DNA of 64,000 bases from Propionibacteriaceae bacterium. Lineage in GTDB: Bacteria > Actinomycetota > Actinomycetes > Propionibacteriales > Propionibacteriaceae. The stretch lies in the NCBI GenBank assembly GCA_017306015.1, contig JAFKJK010000007.1, positions 372,001 through 436,000 on the forward strand. Direction: 5' to 3'. Below are positions 17,259-26,264 of the stretch, piece by piece; the stretch's first letter is position 1; every line of letters begins with the position of its first letter. The notes beneath the pieces are model-generated. The model saw only the letters and a list, made by a program, of their open reading frames with translations. It did no database searches and was not told where the DNA came from. The position numbers and the translations under genes were made by a program.

Positions 17259-18296
17259 ATGAGTGCGAGTCTTGTGTTGGTCACGAACCCCGGCGACGGC
17301 GCCATCGCCACCTACCGCCTGGACGGGGAGTCGCTCGAGCCGCTGGCGGTCACCGGCGGACTGCCCGGCACCGGCACCTTCGTCGTCGATGAGCGCCGCG
17401 ACCTCGTCCACGCCGGGGTCAAGGGCAACCCGGCCGCCGTCCAGACCCTCGCGCTGGACCGGGCGTCCGGGGTGTTGACGCCGGTCAGCCGGACCGACGT
17501 GGACGACTCCATGACCTATCTCGCCCTCGCCGACGACGGCCGGCTGCTTCTGGGCGCCTCGTACGGCGGCGGCTACGGCTGCGTGTGGCCGGTGGGGGAG
17601 TCCGGACGCCTCGGCGAACCGGTCGCACGGATCGAGTACCCGAACCTGCACTCCGTCGCGACCGCCGGCGGGTTCGCCTACTTCGTCTCCCTCGGTGCCG
17701 ACCTGGTCGCCCAGTACGCGCTCGCAGCGGACGGCACGCTCACTCCGCTCGACCCGCCGACCGTGGCCGCGCCAGCCGGCTCCGGACCGCGCCACATCGT
17801 CCTCTCCGCGGACGGCACGAACGCCTACGTGCTGACCGAGTTCTCCGGCGAGGCGCTCCGGTTCAGCCGCGACCCGGCAACCGGCGTCCTCAGCCGCGAG
17901 GAGTCGGTGCCCGGCTACGACACCGCTCGCGGGCTCGGCCACAGCGTGTTCGGCGCCGACCCGCTGGAACACCACTACATCTGGGGAGCCGACCTGCACC
18001 TCACGCCCGACGGCCGCCGGCTGCTCTGCTCGGAGCGGACGGAGTCGACCCTGGCCACCATCGACGTCGCCACGGACGGACGCCTGCTCGCCCGGTTGGC
18101 CGTCTCCGGCACCGAACGCCAGCCGCGCGGCTTCTGCCTCTCCCTGGACGGCCGACTCGTCCTCGCCACCGGCGAGAGGTCGACCCACGTCGCCGTGTCG
18201 CGACTGGAGGACGACGGCACGCTGACCCTGCTCAGCCGGACGCCGACCGGCGCGGGCGCCAACTGGGTGCGCGTCGTTCCCCTCGTCGCCGGGTGA
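17259..18296 (+). CDS. Lactonase family protein (6-phosphogluconolactonase-type beta-propeller)
   Basis: 345 residues from an ATG. Blade-like repeats run throughout (for example LVLVTNPGDGAIATYRLD, FVVDERRDLVHAGVKG, HIVLSADGTNAYVLTEFSGEALRFSRD), ending with RQPRGFCLSLDGRLVLATGERSTHVAVS, the pattern of the YbhE/Pgl seven-bladed propeller family. YbhE hydrolyses 6-phosphogluconolactone in the oxidative pentose phosphate pathway; other members act on other lactones. No other carbohydrate gene is adjacent, although glucose-6-phosphate and 6-phosphogluconate dehydrogenases are elsewhere in this window. The exact substrate is open. Confidence 0.8.
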   Translation: MSASLVLVTNPGDGAIATYRLDGESLEPLAVTGGLPGTGTFVVDERRDLVHAGVKGNPAAVQTLALDRASGVLTPVSRTDVDDSMTYLALADDGRLLLGASYGGGYGCVWPVGESGRLGEPVARIEYPNLHSVATAGGFAYFVSLGADLVAQYALAADGTLTPLDPPTVAAPAGSGPRHIVLSADGTNAYVLTEFSGEALRFSRDPATGVLSREESVPGYDTARGLGHSVFGADPLEHHYIWGADLHLTPDGRRLLCSERTESTLATIDVATDGRLLARLAVSGTERQPRGFCLSLDGRLVLATGERSTHVAVSRLEDDGTLTLLSRTPTGAGANWVRVVPLVAG

Positions 18297-18335
18297 GCGT
18301 GGCGCCTCGTCGACAGCCTCAGCGATCGACAGGGC

Positions 18336-19853
18336 TCACTCCGCCGAGAACTGGACGCCCTGGGCCAGCGCGACGGTCCCGGAGTAGTTGATCGTGTTGG
18401 TGGAGCGGCGCATGTAGGCACGCCAGGCGTCCGAACCGGACTCGCGGCCGCCGCCGGTCTCCTTCTCGCCCCCGAACGCCCCGCCGATCTCCGCGCCGGA
18501 CGTGCCGACGTTCACGTTCGCGATCCCGGTATCGGCACCGTCCGCGGCGAGGAACCGCTCGGCCTCGCCCTGGTCGCGGGTGAAGATGCCCGCCGACAAC
18601 CCCTGACTCGCCGCGTTGTGCAGCGCCAACGCCTCGTCGAAGTCGTCGTAGGTCACCACGTACAGGATCGGCGCGAACGTCTCGCGCAGCATCACGGCGG
18701 TCTGGGACGGCATCCGGACCAGCGCCGGACGGACGTAGCTGCCGCCCGCCCCGACGTCCACCCGCTCGCCGCCGGCCAGCACCTGGCCGCCGTCGGCGAC
18801 GGCCTCCGCCAGCGCCGCCCGCATGGCTTCGTGGGCGCGCTCGTGGATCAGCGGACCGACCAGCGTGCCCGCGTCGCGGGGATCGCCCACCGGCAGGGAC
18901 GCGAACGCCCTCGCCAGCCGGTCGCACGCGGCATCGGCCACCGAGGAGTGCACGATCAGCCGGCGCAGGGTCGTGCAACGCTGACCGGCCGTCCCGGCAG
19001 CCGCGAACACCATCGAGTTCACGGCGAGGTCGAGATCGGCGCTCGGCGTCACGACGACCGCATTGTTGCCGCCCAGTTCCAGGAGCACCCGGCCGAACCG
19101 GGACGCCACCCTCGGCCCCACCTCGCGTCCCATCCGGGTCGAGCCGGTCGCGCTCAGCAGCGCCACGTCCGGGGAGTCCACGAGCGCCTCGCCGACCGCC
19201 CGGTCGCCCAGCACGACCCGGCCGACATCGGCCGGAGCCCCGACCTCGGCGGCGGCACGGGCGAGCAGCGCAGTGCTCGCCAGCGCCGTCAGCGGGGCCA
19301 GCTCGGACGGCTTCCACACCACGGTGTCCCCGCAGACGAGCGCGACGGCCGCGTTCCACGACCACACCGCCACCGGGAAGTTGAAGGCGGAGATCACGCC
19401 CACCACGCCGAGCGGGTGCCACACCTCCTGCAGCCGGTGCCCGGCGCGCTCGGACGGCATCGTCCGGCCGAACAGCTGCCGCGACAACCCGACGGCCAGG
19501 TCGCAGACGTCGATCATCTCCTGCACCTCGCCGAGGGCCTCGGAGCCGATCTTGCCCACCTCGAGGGTCACCAGCTCTGCCAGCTGCTCCTTGTGCTCGC
19601 CGATCAGCTCGCCCAGCCGCTTGACGAGGCGTCCCCGGACCGGCGCGGGCGTCAGCCGCCACTCGGCGAACGCGGACCGGGAGGCGGCGAGGGTCCCGTC
19701 CACCTCGTCCGGGGTGTGCGCGTGCACGGTGGCGAGGACGGAGCCGTCGATCGGGCTGTGCACGGCGAACGCGTCACCAGTGCCGCCGAGGGCGGCGGCG
19801 TCGAGGCCGAAGGCGGCGAGAAGGTCGCTCGTCCGGGCTTGCAGGGTGGTCAT
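18336..19853 (-). CDS. Aldehyde dehydrogenase, aminoadipate-semialdehyde / piperideine-6-carboxylate type
   Basis: 505 residues. NAD-dependent aldehyde dehydrogenase motifs are intact: FNFP with Asn158, Lys181 (VWKPSE), Glu259 in LLELGGNN, and nucleophile Cys293 in GQRCTT. The C-terminal SGAEIGGAFGGEKETGGGRESGSDAWRAYMRR type is that of the ALDH7/antiquitin and AmaB group, which oxidises the semialdehyde formed from lysine to 2-aminoadipate. Its ATG overlaps the stop of hglS as ATGA and has GGAGG upstream. Being last in the lat-hglS operon fits the reaction immediately after the aminotransferase. Confidence 0.87.
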   Translation of the reverse strand: MTTLQARTSDLLAAFGLDAAALGGTGDAFAVHSPIDGSVLATVHAHTPDEVDGTLAASRSAFAEWRLTPAPVRGRLVKRLGELIGEHKEQLAELVTLEVGKIGSEALGEVQEMIDVCDLAVGLSRQLFGRTMPSERAGHRLQEVWHPLGVVGVISAFNFPVAVWSWNAAVALVCGDTVVWKPSELAPLTALASTALLARAAAEVGAPADVGRVVLGDRAVGEALVDSPDVALLSATGSTRMGREVGPRVASRFGRVLLELGGNNAVVVTPSADLDLAVNSMVFAAAGTAGQRCTTLRRLIVHSSVADAACDRLARAFASLPVGDPRDAGTLVGPLIHERAHEAMRAALAEAVADGGQVLAGGERVDVGAGGSYVRPALVRMPSQTAVMLRETFAPILYVVTYDDFDEALALHNAASQGLSAGIFTRDQGEAERFLAADGADTGIANVNVGTSGAEIGGAFGGEKETGGGRESGSDAWRAYMRRSTNTINYSGTVALAQGVQFSAE

Positions 19854-21241
19854 CGGTGAACCTCCAGGGGAGTGGGGATGCGCAGCTGGACGCAAGCGCT
19901 GACAACGGATGCCCGGCTCTGCTCGGCGTACAGCCGCGACGGGTCGTGGACGGTGCGGCCGACCGCCTCCGCGATCCAGTCGGCGTCGCGCGTCGAGCCT
20001 TCGAGGGAGGAGTCCCGCCGGCCCTGGTTGTCGAGGTTGGAGGCGAAGATGCCGGCGGCCGAGCGGGGCAGGAAGTCCTCGTAGACGATCGGTGTGGCCA
20101 CCAGCCAGCCGTCGGCGACCAGTCCGGCGAGGCTCGTCGGCGGATCTCCGGGCCCGCGTCGGCCGGCGGAGAACTCGAAGAAGCCTTCGCCGCTGGCCAG
20201 CAGACCAGCCTCGTCGGCCGGCCATTCGCGGTGCCAGACCTCGACCTTGATCGCGTCGCGATCGGCGGCGCCGAGACCGGCCGAGCGCTGGTCGATCTCG
20301 GCGATCAGCCGGTCGTAGCGATCGCGGCCGGCCGGGGTCAGGGCGATGCCGCGCTGCTCGACCTCGCCGAAGCGGACGCTGAGTGCGCCTTCGGAGATGC
20401 TGCCGTCCGCCTCCCGGAACCGACGCGGCTCGGCCAGCGCCTTGAACGAGGTCTGGCGCAGCAGCACGTCCGGACCGTCCCACCTCGGCGGGCCCTGGAT
20501 CTCATCGATCATCGTGATGCCGCGTTCGGTCATCCGACGGTAGAGGTCGTCGATGTCGAGCACGCGCGGCGTGAGGTGGTTGATGTGGGTGGTGGGGACG
20601 CCACCGATGTCGGCGGCAACGCCCGAGATGGCCGCCAGCCGGCCGTACCAGGCCCGGTCCACCGGCTCCGGTGACAGCTCGAAGCAGGCGGTGGCCAACC
20701 GGAGGAACTCCTGCGCCAGTGCGTCGGGCAGGCCGCCGTCCGCCTCGGCGCGCTCGGCGAGGGTGAGCACATCGTCGCCGAACAGGGTGCGCCCGGCCAG
20801 GAACGCATCCAGCTCGGACTGCAGCCCGGCGTCGAAGTAGCGGCGGTCGTCGGTCACCAGGACGGACGTGAACACCCGGAAGGGGTTGATCGCCAGCGCT
20901 TCCGCCGAGATCGGCCGGAACGCAGTGGACACGATCGGCAACGAGGTGGCCTCCGTGCCGCGCAGGTCGTAGAAGCCCACCGGCTCCATGCCCAACGCGG
21001 CGAAGATCTGGGCCACCTGCCGCAGCTCGGCCGCCGTGCCGACGCGGATGGCGCCGTGCCGTTCGGCGGTGACCCGGTCGATCCGGCCGAGGCGTTCGGC
21101 GCGGACGGGGTCAGCGGCGAGCACGTCGGCGTTGACGGCGGTAGAGACGTCCACCAGCGTGTTGTACGCGGGCACCTCGGTGCCGTACATCGCCGACAGC
21201 GATCGGGCGAAACCCGCCCGGAGATCATGCGTACTGAACAT
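19850..21241 (-). CDS. hglS: 2-oxoadipate dioxygenase/decarboxylase, HglS/YdcJ type (DUF1338)
   Basis: 463 residues. The N-terminus MYGTEVPAYNTLVDV, the GGVPTTHINHLTPRVLDIDDLYRRM segment with likely metal-binding His residues, and the C-terminal RFGEVEQRGIALTPAGRDRYDRL with a likely metal-binding Glu are diagnostic of the DUF1338/YdcJ family. In Pseudomonas putida HglS converts 2-oxoadipate plus oxygen to 2-hydroxyglutarate in lysine catabolism. Placement between a lysine 6-aminotransferase and a piperideine-6-carboxylate-type dehydrogenase supports that activity here. It overlaps lat by 17 bp and the dehydrogenase by 4 bp. Confidence 0.88.
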   Translation of the reverse strand: MFSTHDLRAGFARSLSAMYGTEVPAYNTLVDVSTAVNADVLAADPVRAERLGRIDRVTAERHGAIRVGTAAELRQVAQIFAALGMEPVGFYDLRGTEATSLPIVSTAFRPISAEALAINPFRVFTSVLVTDDRRYFDAGLQSELDAFLAGRTLFGDDVLTLAERAEADGGLPDALAQEFLRLATACFELSPEPVDRAWYGRLAAISGVAADIGGVPTTHINHLTPRVLDIDDLYRRMTERGITMIDEIQGPPRWDGPDVLLRQTSFKALAEPRRFREADGSISEGALSVRFGEVEQRGIALTPAGRDRYDRLIAEIDQRSAGLGAADRDAIKVEVWHREWPADEAGLLASGEGFFEFSAGRRGPGDPPTSLAGLVADGWLVATPIVYEDFLPRSAAGIFASNLDNQGRRDSSLEGSTRDADWIAEAVGRTVHDPSRLYAEQSRASVVSACVQLRIPTPLEVHR

Positions 21242-22571
21242 CGCCGCTCCGGTCCTGGTCCTGCTCGACGACGGTGAGCGCCCGCTCCAGCGCGGCCAGC
21301 GCGAGCTCGACGAGCTCGGCGGTCACCGTGAGCGCCGGACGGACGCGCAGGGACCGCTCTCCACAGCCGAGCATGATCACGTGCTCGGACTCCATCAACA
21401 CCTTCAGCACCCGGTCGCGGATCGTCGCGTCCGGCATCGTCACCGCGCACATCAGGCCCAGCCCACGGGGATTGCCCACGATCTCGTGCGTGGCCGCCAG
21501 TTGCCGCAGGCCGGAGAGGAGTTCCGCGCCGCGCTCCTGGGCGTTGGTGAACAGGTCGTCGGCCTCGATCACCTCGAGGATGCGGCGGCTGCGGACCATG
21601 TCGGTGAGGTTGCCGCCCCAGGTGGAGTTGATCCGGGACGGGACGTGGAACACGTTGTCGGGGACCTCGTCCACGCGTCCGCCGGCCATCACGCCGCAGA
21701 CCTGCAGCTTCTTGCCGAAGGCCACCACGTCCGGGGTGACGTCCTTCCACTGGTAGGCCCAGGGCTTGCCGGTGAGGCCGCCGCCGGTCTGCACCTCGTC
21801 GAGGACGAACAGCGCGTCGTGCTCGTGGCACAGGTCACGCATCCGGGCGAAGAACTCCGGACGGAAGTGGTGGTCGCCGCCCTCGCCCTGGACGGTCTCG
21901 GCGATGAAGCAGGCGATGTCGTGCGGGCTGGCCTCGAAGGCCGCCCTGGCCTGGGCCAGGGTGCGTTCCTCGACGGCGGGGACGTCCCGCTCGTCGGCGA
22001 TGAACGGGCTGTCCAGGCGGGGCCAGTCGAACTTGGGGAAGCGGGCCACCTTGTTCGGGTCGGTGTTGGTCAGCGACATCGTGTAGCCGCTGCGTCCGTG
22101 GAAGGCGCCCGTGAGGTGCATCACCTGGGTCCCCAGCTCGGGCGAGATGCCGTGCGCCTCGTTCCAGCGGCTCTTCCAGTCGAAGGCGACCTTGAGCGCG
22201 TTCTCCACCGCCAGCGACCCGCCCTCGATGAAGAACAGGTGCGGCAGCGCCGGGTCGCCCATCACCCGCGCGAAGGTCTCCACGAACCGGGCCATCGCGA
22301 CGGTGTAGACGTCGGAGTTGCTGGGCTTGTTCAGCGCCGCCTCCAGCAGGTCGGCGCGGAACTCGTCGTCGTCGGCCAGCGCCGGATGGTTCATGCCCAG
22401 CGAACTGGACGCGAAGAAGGTGAACATGTCGAGGTAGCGCTCGCCGGTCGCCTGGTCGATCAGCCAGGAGCCCTGCGACGCCTTCAGGTCCAGGACGAGG
22501 GGTAACCCGTCCACGAGAAGGTGCTGCGCGAGGAGCCGGTGGACTCCCGCGGCATTCGGATCGGTCGCCAT
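21225..22571 (-). CDS. lat: L-lysine 6-aminotransferase
   Basis: 448 residues. This class-III PLP aminotransferase shows DMFTFFASSSLGMNHPAL and FFIEGGSLAVENALK near the cofactor phosphate site, FVLDEVQTGGGLTG with the cofactor Asp, and AFGKKLQVCGVMAGGR with the Schiff-base Lys. The SSLG, GGSLAVENALK and LQVCG forms are those of lysine epsilon-aminotransferase, which moves the side-chain amino group to 2-oxoglutarate and yields 2-aminoadipate semialdehyde. It is first in the operon. An AGGAG abuts the ATG, so the true start could be slightly downstream. The partner 2-aminoadipate aminotransferase and hydroxyglutarate dehydrogenase are not in the window. Confidence 0.92.
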   Translation of the reverse strand: MATDPNAAGVHRLLAQHLLVDGLPLVLDLKASQGSWLIDQATGERYLDMFTFFASSSLGMNHPALADDDEFRADLLEAALNKPSNSDVYTVAMARFVETFARVMGDPALPHLFFIEGGSLAVENALKVAFDWKSRWNEAHGISPELGTQVMHLTGAFHGRSGYTMSLTNTDPNKVARFPKFDWPRLDSPFIADERDVPAVEERTLAQARAAFEASPHDIACFIAETVQGEGGDHHFRPEFFARMRDLCHEHDALFVLDEVQTGGGLTGKPWAYQWKDVTPDVVAFGKKLQVCGVMAGGRVDEVPDNVFHVPSRINSTWGGNLTDMVRSRRILEVIEADDLFTNAQERGAELLSGLRQLAATHEIVGNPRGLGLMCAVTMPDATIRDRVLKVLMESEHVIMLGCGERSLRVRPALTVTAELVELALAALERALTVVEQDQDRSGDVQYA

Positions 22572-22628
22572 CTCCTGAGCTTACGGGCGCCCCGCGTCGC
22601 GCCGATAGGGGCGAGGGGCACGCTCATC

Positions 22629-22643
22629 CCCCCGGCTCGGGGG
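22629..22643. promoter_or_regulatory. Short GC hairpin in the divergent lat / reductase gap
   Basis: CCCCCG, three bases, CGGGGG forms a perfect 6-bp stem in the 86-bp gap between the lat operon and the reductase gene. It may be an operator or leader hairpin. Chance is not excluded at this GC content. Confidence 0.25.
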
Positions 22644-22657
22644 TCAATAGTGGAGGG

Positions 22658-23656
22658 GTGAGCACTGCGGAGGAGATGACAGCGGCCTACATCACCGCTC
22701 CCGGGCCGGCTGAGAGCATCCGGGTGGGGCAGCTCCCGGTCCCGGCGCCGGGGGCCACCGAGGTCCTCGTCCGGCTGATCGCGACGGAGGTGAACCACGT
22801 CGACACCTACATCCGCGCCGGCCGGTACCGGACCCCGCTGCCGATGCCGTTCGTCATCGGTCGCGATCTCGTCGGGGAGGTGGCCGTCGTCGGGTCGGGG
22901 ACGCCCGGTGTCCACGTCGGGGACCTGGTCTGGAGCAACAGCCTGGGCCATGCCGGACGCCAGGGTTCGTTCTCCGAGTACGTCGCCGTCGCGGCCGACC
23001 GGGTCTACCCGGTGCCGGACGGGGTCGCCGCCGAGACGGTGGCCAGCGTCGCGCACACCGCAGCCACCGCGCACCTGGCGCTGTTCCGGGAGGCGCGGCT
23101 CCGGGTCGCGGACACGGTCCTCGTCGGCGGCGCGGGCGGCGGTGTGGGCAGCGCGGCCGTGCAGTTGGCGCACGCGGCGGGCGCGCGAGTCGTCGCCACG
23201 GCGTCCGCCCGCGATGCCGAGTGGGTACGTAGCTGCGGCGCTGACGTGGTCCTCGACTACCGCGACCCGATGCTGGCCGAACGACTCCGGGAGGCAGTGC
23301 CCGACGGCGTTGACGTCCACTTCGACACGTCAGGACGCGAGGACCTCGGCAGGGCGCTCGGCCTGCTCGCGCAGAAGGGACGGATCCTGATCACGGCCGC
23401 GCCAGCCGGACGGGCGACCCTGCCGACCAGGGAGCTGTACCAGAAGGACGCCAGCGTGCTCGGCTTCGTGATCAGCAACGCGTCCATCGCCGACCTGGCC
23501 GACGCTGCCGGCGCGATCAACGCGCTGCTGGCCGAACGGCGGCTGCGTGGCCGGATCGGGACCCGCCTCCGGCTGCCCGACGCGGCCAGGGCACACCGGA
23601 TGCTGGAGGACCCTCCGCCCGGCGCGCCGCCGGGACGCATCATCGTGACGCCCTGA
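22658..23656 (+). CDS. Zinc-independent quinone-oxidoreductase-like MDR enzyme
   Basis: 332 residues. A GroES-like N-terminal domain (PAPGATEVLVRL, EVNHVDTYIRAGRY, FVIGRDLVGEV) precedes a Rossmann domain with VGGAGGGVGSAAVQLAHAAGARV. The structural zinc cysteines are absent, typical of NADPH:quinone reductases and related enoyl/zeta-crystallin-like reductases. The natural substrate is unknown. A GTG at 22658 and an in-frame ATG at 22676 are both possible; neither has a well-spaced ribosome site. The gene is divergent from the lysine operon but has no clear link to it. Confidence 0.82.
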   Translation: MSTAEEMTAAYITAPGPAESIRVGQLPVPAPGATEVLVRLIATEVNHVDTYIRAGRYRTPLPMPFVIGRDLVGEVAVVGSGTPGVHVGDLVWSNSLGHAGRQGSFSEYVAVAADRVYPVPDGVAAETVASVAHTAATAHLALFREARLRVADTVLVGGAGGGVGSAAVQLAHAAGARVVATASARDAEWVRSCGADVVLDYRDPMLAERLREAVPDGVDVHFDTSGREDLGRALGLLAQKGRILITAAPAGRATLPTRELYQKDASVLGFVISNASIADLADAAGAINALLAERRLRGRIGTRLRLPDAARAHRMLEDPPPGAPPGRIIVTP

Positions 23657-23686
23657 GCCGGCGGCGCGGCCCTTCCGCGACGACGA

Positions 23687-24631
23687 TCAGCGGCGTCCGC
23701 CAGCCTCGAACCAGTCGTAGAGGGCCGTCGTGAACGCCGGCGTCAGCGTCGGGTTGTGGCGGCCGCCCGCGATCGTCCACAGGGCCACCCGGGTGCCCGC
23801 GCCGCAGTCCGTCCAGCTGGTCGGCTTGAGATCGTCGCCCTTGACGTCGGCGTCCGCGTCCAGCCGGGTGGCAGGGTGGGACTCCGTCCGGCAGCCGTCG
23901 ATCTGCCGCCACCGCGCCACGGTCTGATCGGCCGAGGTGTACGACCTGCCGTTGATCTGGCCTCCGTCGTAGGCGATGGTCTCGTCGGCGTCCCCGTGGA
24001 CCTGCAGCACGCTGACGGGCTTCGCGGGCTCGCAGGTGGCGTCGACGTCGAGAGCCCCGGCAATGGATGCGATCGCGCCCACCTGGTCGGGGTGGTCGCA
24101 CGCGAACCGGTGCGCCATGAACCCGCCGTTGGAGTGCCCGACCAGGTAGACCCGGGTCGAGTCGATCCCGTAGGCGGAGGTCACGCCCGCGATGAGGCGG
24201 CTCAGGAACTCCGAGTCGTCCACCGTCGACCCGGTGAAGTTGCAGCACGCCCGGGCGGCGTTCCAGAACGTGTGCCCCTCCCGGTCCGTCGTGCCCTGCG
24301 GGGCGAGCACCAGGAACCCGCGGGAGTCGGCGAGCGGCCGCAGCCCGAGGAAGTCGACGACGCCTGCGGCGTCGGCGGTGTAGCCGTGCAGGGCCACCAC
24401 CAGGCTCGCCGGGACGCCGGCCGGACTCTTCGCGGGCACGTACAGCAGCGCCGTCCGGTCGGCGAGGTGGACGGTCGTGGTCGTGGACTCATCGGGGTTG
24501 CCGGGTGGCAGGCCGGACAGGCCCGACGCGTCGGGCGTGCACCCGGCGACGAGCGCGAGCGCGCAGCCCAGAACGACGGCCGCCCAGCGCCACCGCGGCC
24601 GGCTCCCGCCGGCTCGTCCACCGACACCCAC
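23687..24631 (-). CDS. Lipoprotein esterase of the PHB depolymerase / LpqC family
   Basis: 314 residues. A basic start, a hydrophobic segment and the lipobox LVAGC (Cys31) predict a lipid-anchored exported protein. The alpha/beta-hydrolase domain shows LVVALHGYTADA (oxyanion region), VGHSNGGFMAHR (nucleophile Ser), LQVHGDADETI (Asp) and GGRHNP (His). The family includes polyhydroxybutyrate depolymerases, feruloyl esterases and mycobacterial LpqC; the substrate is not predictable. The start is uncertain, with a GTG and a weak ribosome site. Confidence 0.83.
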   Translation of the reverse strand: MGVGGRAGGSRPRWRWAAVVLGCALALVAGCTPDASGLSGLPPGNPDESTTTTVHLADRTALLYVPAKSPAGVPASLVVALHGYTADAAGVVDFLGLRPLADSRGFLVLAPQGTTDREGHTFWNAARACCNFTGSTVDDSEFLSRLIAGVTSAYGIDSTRVYLVGHSNGGFMAHRFACDHPDQVGAIASIAGALDVDATCEPAKPVSVLQVHGDADETIAYDGGQINGRSYTSADQTVARWRQIDGCRTESHPATRLDADADVKGDDLKPTSWTDCGAGTRVALWTIAGGRHNPTLTPAFTTALYDWFEAGGRR

Positions 24632-24670
24632 CCCACCATCATCGACCTGGCGGCCCGTCGGCGCGAGGGG

Positions 24671-26035
24671 TCACCGGCTGGGGGGCCCGGCCGAACCCGC
24701 GGCGTACTCTTCCATCGGGACGCGGCCCGCGCGCCAGGCGTCCAGCACCGGCTGGACGATCCGCCAGCACTCCTCGGCGGTGTCGCCACGGATCGACAGC
24801 GCCGGGTCACCGTCCAGCACGCCGCGCAGCACCTCGCCGTAGGCGGGCAGCCGGCCCGGGTCGAAGTCGGCGACCATGACCTCGCGGTTCAGGGTGTCCG
24901 GATCACCGGGACCGTTGAGGTTCAGGTCCAGTTCCACCCGCTGCGGTCCGAGGTTGATGTGCAGCACGTTGCCGGGAGCCGGACCCTCGAGCCCGTGCGG
25001 GACGTGCGCCGGCGGCCGGAAGACCACCCTGATCTCGCGGCGCCGCTCTCCCAACGCCTTGCCCGAGCGCACCCGGAACGGGACGCCGCTCCATCGCCAC
25101 GTCGCGACCTCCAGCACCACTTCCGCGAGCGTTTCGGTGTCGTTCGCGGGGTCTACGCCCGGCTCGTGCACGTAGTCGGGGTAGTCGCGGCGGCCGATCC
25201 GTCCCGCCGTGTACCGGGCCCGTCGCGACCCCGCCACCGGATCGTCGGCCCACACCCGGGTCGCCCTCAGCACGGCCCCCTTCGCGTCCCGCAGGTCCCG
25301 TTCGCCGAGGGTCGCCGGCGGCTCCATCGCGAACAGCGCCAACACCTGCAACAGGTGGCTCTGGATCATGTCGACCAGCGCTCCGGCGTGGTCGTAGTAG
25401 CGTGCCCGGTTCTCCAGCCCCAACTGTTCGTCGAAGACGATCTCCACGCTCTCGATCGACCGGGCGTCCCACAGCGGCTCGAAGATGCTGTTCGCGAATC
25501 GCCACCCCAGCAGGTTGAGCACATCGGTCCTGCCGAGGAAATGGTCCACCCGGTGCACCTGACGCTCGTCGACGATCCGGGCCAGCAGCAGGTTCAGCTG
25601 GTGTGCCGTGCGCTCGTCGGTGCCGAACGGCTTCTCCAGCGCGAGAACGGTGCGGGAATCGACACCGATCCGCTGGAGTGCCTGGCACGCCCGCGCGGTG
25701 ATGGCCGGTGGCAGCGCGAAGTACAGCGCTGCCGGCTGGTCGCAGCTCGCCAGCAGCTCCCGCAGGTCGTCGTCGCCGGTGACGTCCGTCCGTCGGTAGC
25801 GGGTGCGAGCGAGCAGGTCGTCCACGGCGTCGCCAGCCGCCTTGCCGCTCTCGAAGGCCGTCCGGACGCGGCCGCGCCAGTCGTCCTCCGTCAGATCCTC
25901 GACTCCGGCACCCACCAACTGGATTCGGCGCCGCGGCTCGACGGTCAGCAACTGGCCCAGCGCCGGCAGTAGCAGCCGGGACGACAGGTCCCCGCTGCCG
26001 CCGAGCACGACCAGGGTGGTGATGGGATCCGTCAC
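24671..26035 (-). CDS. zwf: Glucose-6-phosphate 1-dehydrogenase
   Basis: 454 residues from a GTG preceded by AAGGAG, slightly short for the family. The nucleotide-binding GGSGDLSSRLLLPAL matches the GASGDL motif, and HRVDHFLGRT matches the RIDHYLGKE substrate and catalytic-His signature. LALEKPFGTD is the third conserved block. It should oxidise glucose 6-phosphate to the lactone with NAD(P). The N-terminal motifs are somewhat divergent from typical Zwf, so it may be a second copy. No opcA, tal or pgl gene is adjacent. The lipoprotein gene lies 39 bp downstream on the same strand. Confidence 0.85.
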   Translation of the reverse strand: MTDPITTLVVLGGSGDLSSRLLLPALGQLLTVEPRRRIQLVGAGVEDLTEDDWRGRVRTAFESGKAAGDAVDDLLARTRYRRTDVTGDDDLRELLASCDQPAALYFALPPAITARACQALQRIGVDSRTVLALEKPFGTDERTAHQLNLLLARIVDERQVHRVDHFLGRTDVLNLLGWRFANSIFEPLWDARSIESVEIVFDEQLGLENRARYYDHAGALVDMIQSHLLQVLALFAMEPPATLGERDLRDAKGAVLRATRVWADDPVAGSRRARYTAGRIGRRDYPDYVHEPGVDPANDTETLAEVVLEVATWRWSGVPFRVRSGKALGERRREIRVVFRPPAHVPHGLEGPAPGNVLHINLGPQRVELDLNLNGPGDPDTLNREVMVADFDPGRLPAYGEVLRGVLDGDPALSIRGDTAEECWRIVQPVLDAWRAGRVPMEEYAAGSAGPPSR

Positions 26036-26264
26036 GATGCGCTCCTTCCCGGCCCTGACCCGGCGGATCGGGAGTGACGGACGCCGGTGGCTCGGTTCTG
26101 TTCACCGACGGTGTACCCCAACGGAGACACCTTTCTCCATCCCCGGGCGACGGAATCCCGCATTTGCTTGTATGGTGATCCCAGCACGCCGGCGGCAGCC
26201 CGTTCATCGTGGACTGATCAGGCCGGGCACGTGGCTGGACGCAACTGGTTGGGGGGCCGGGTCC

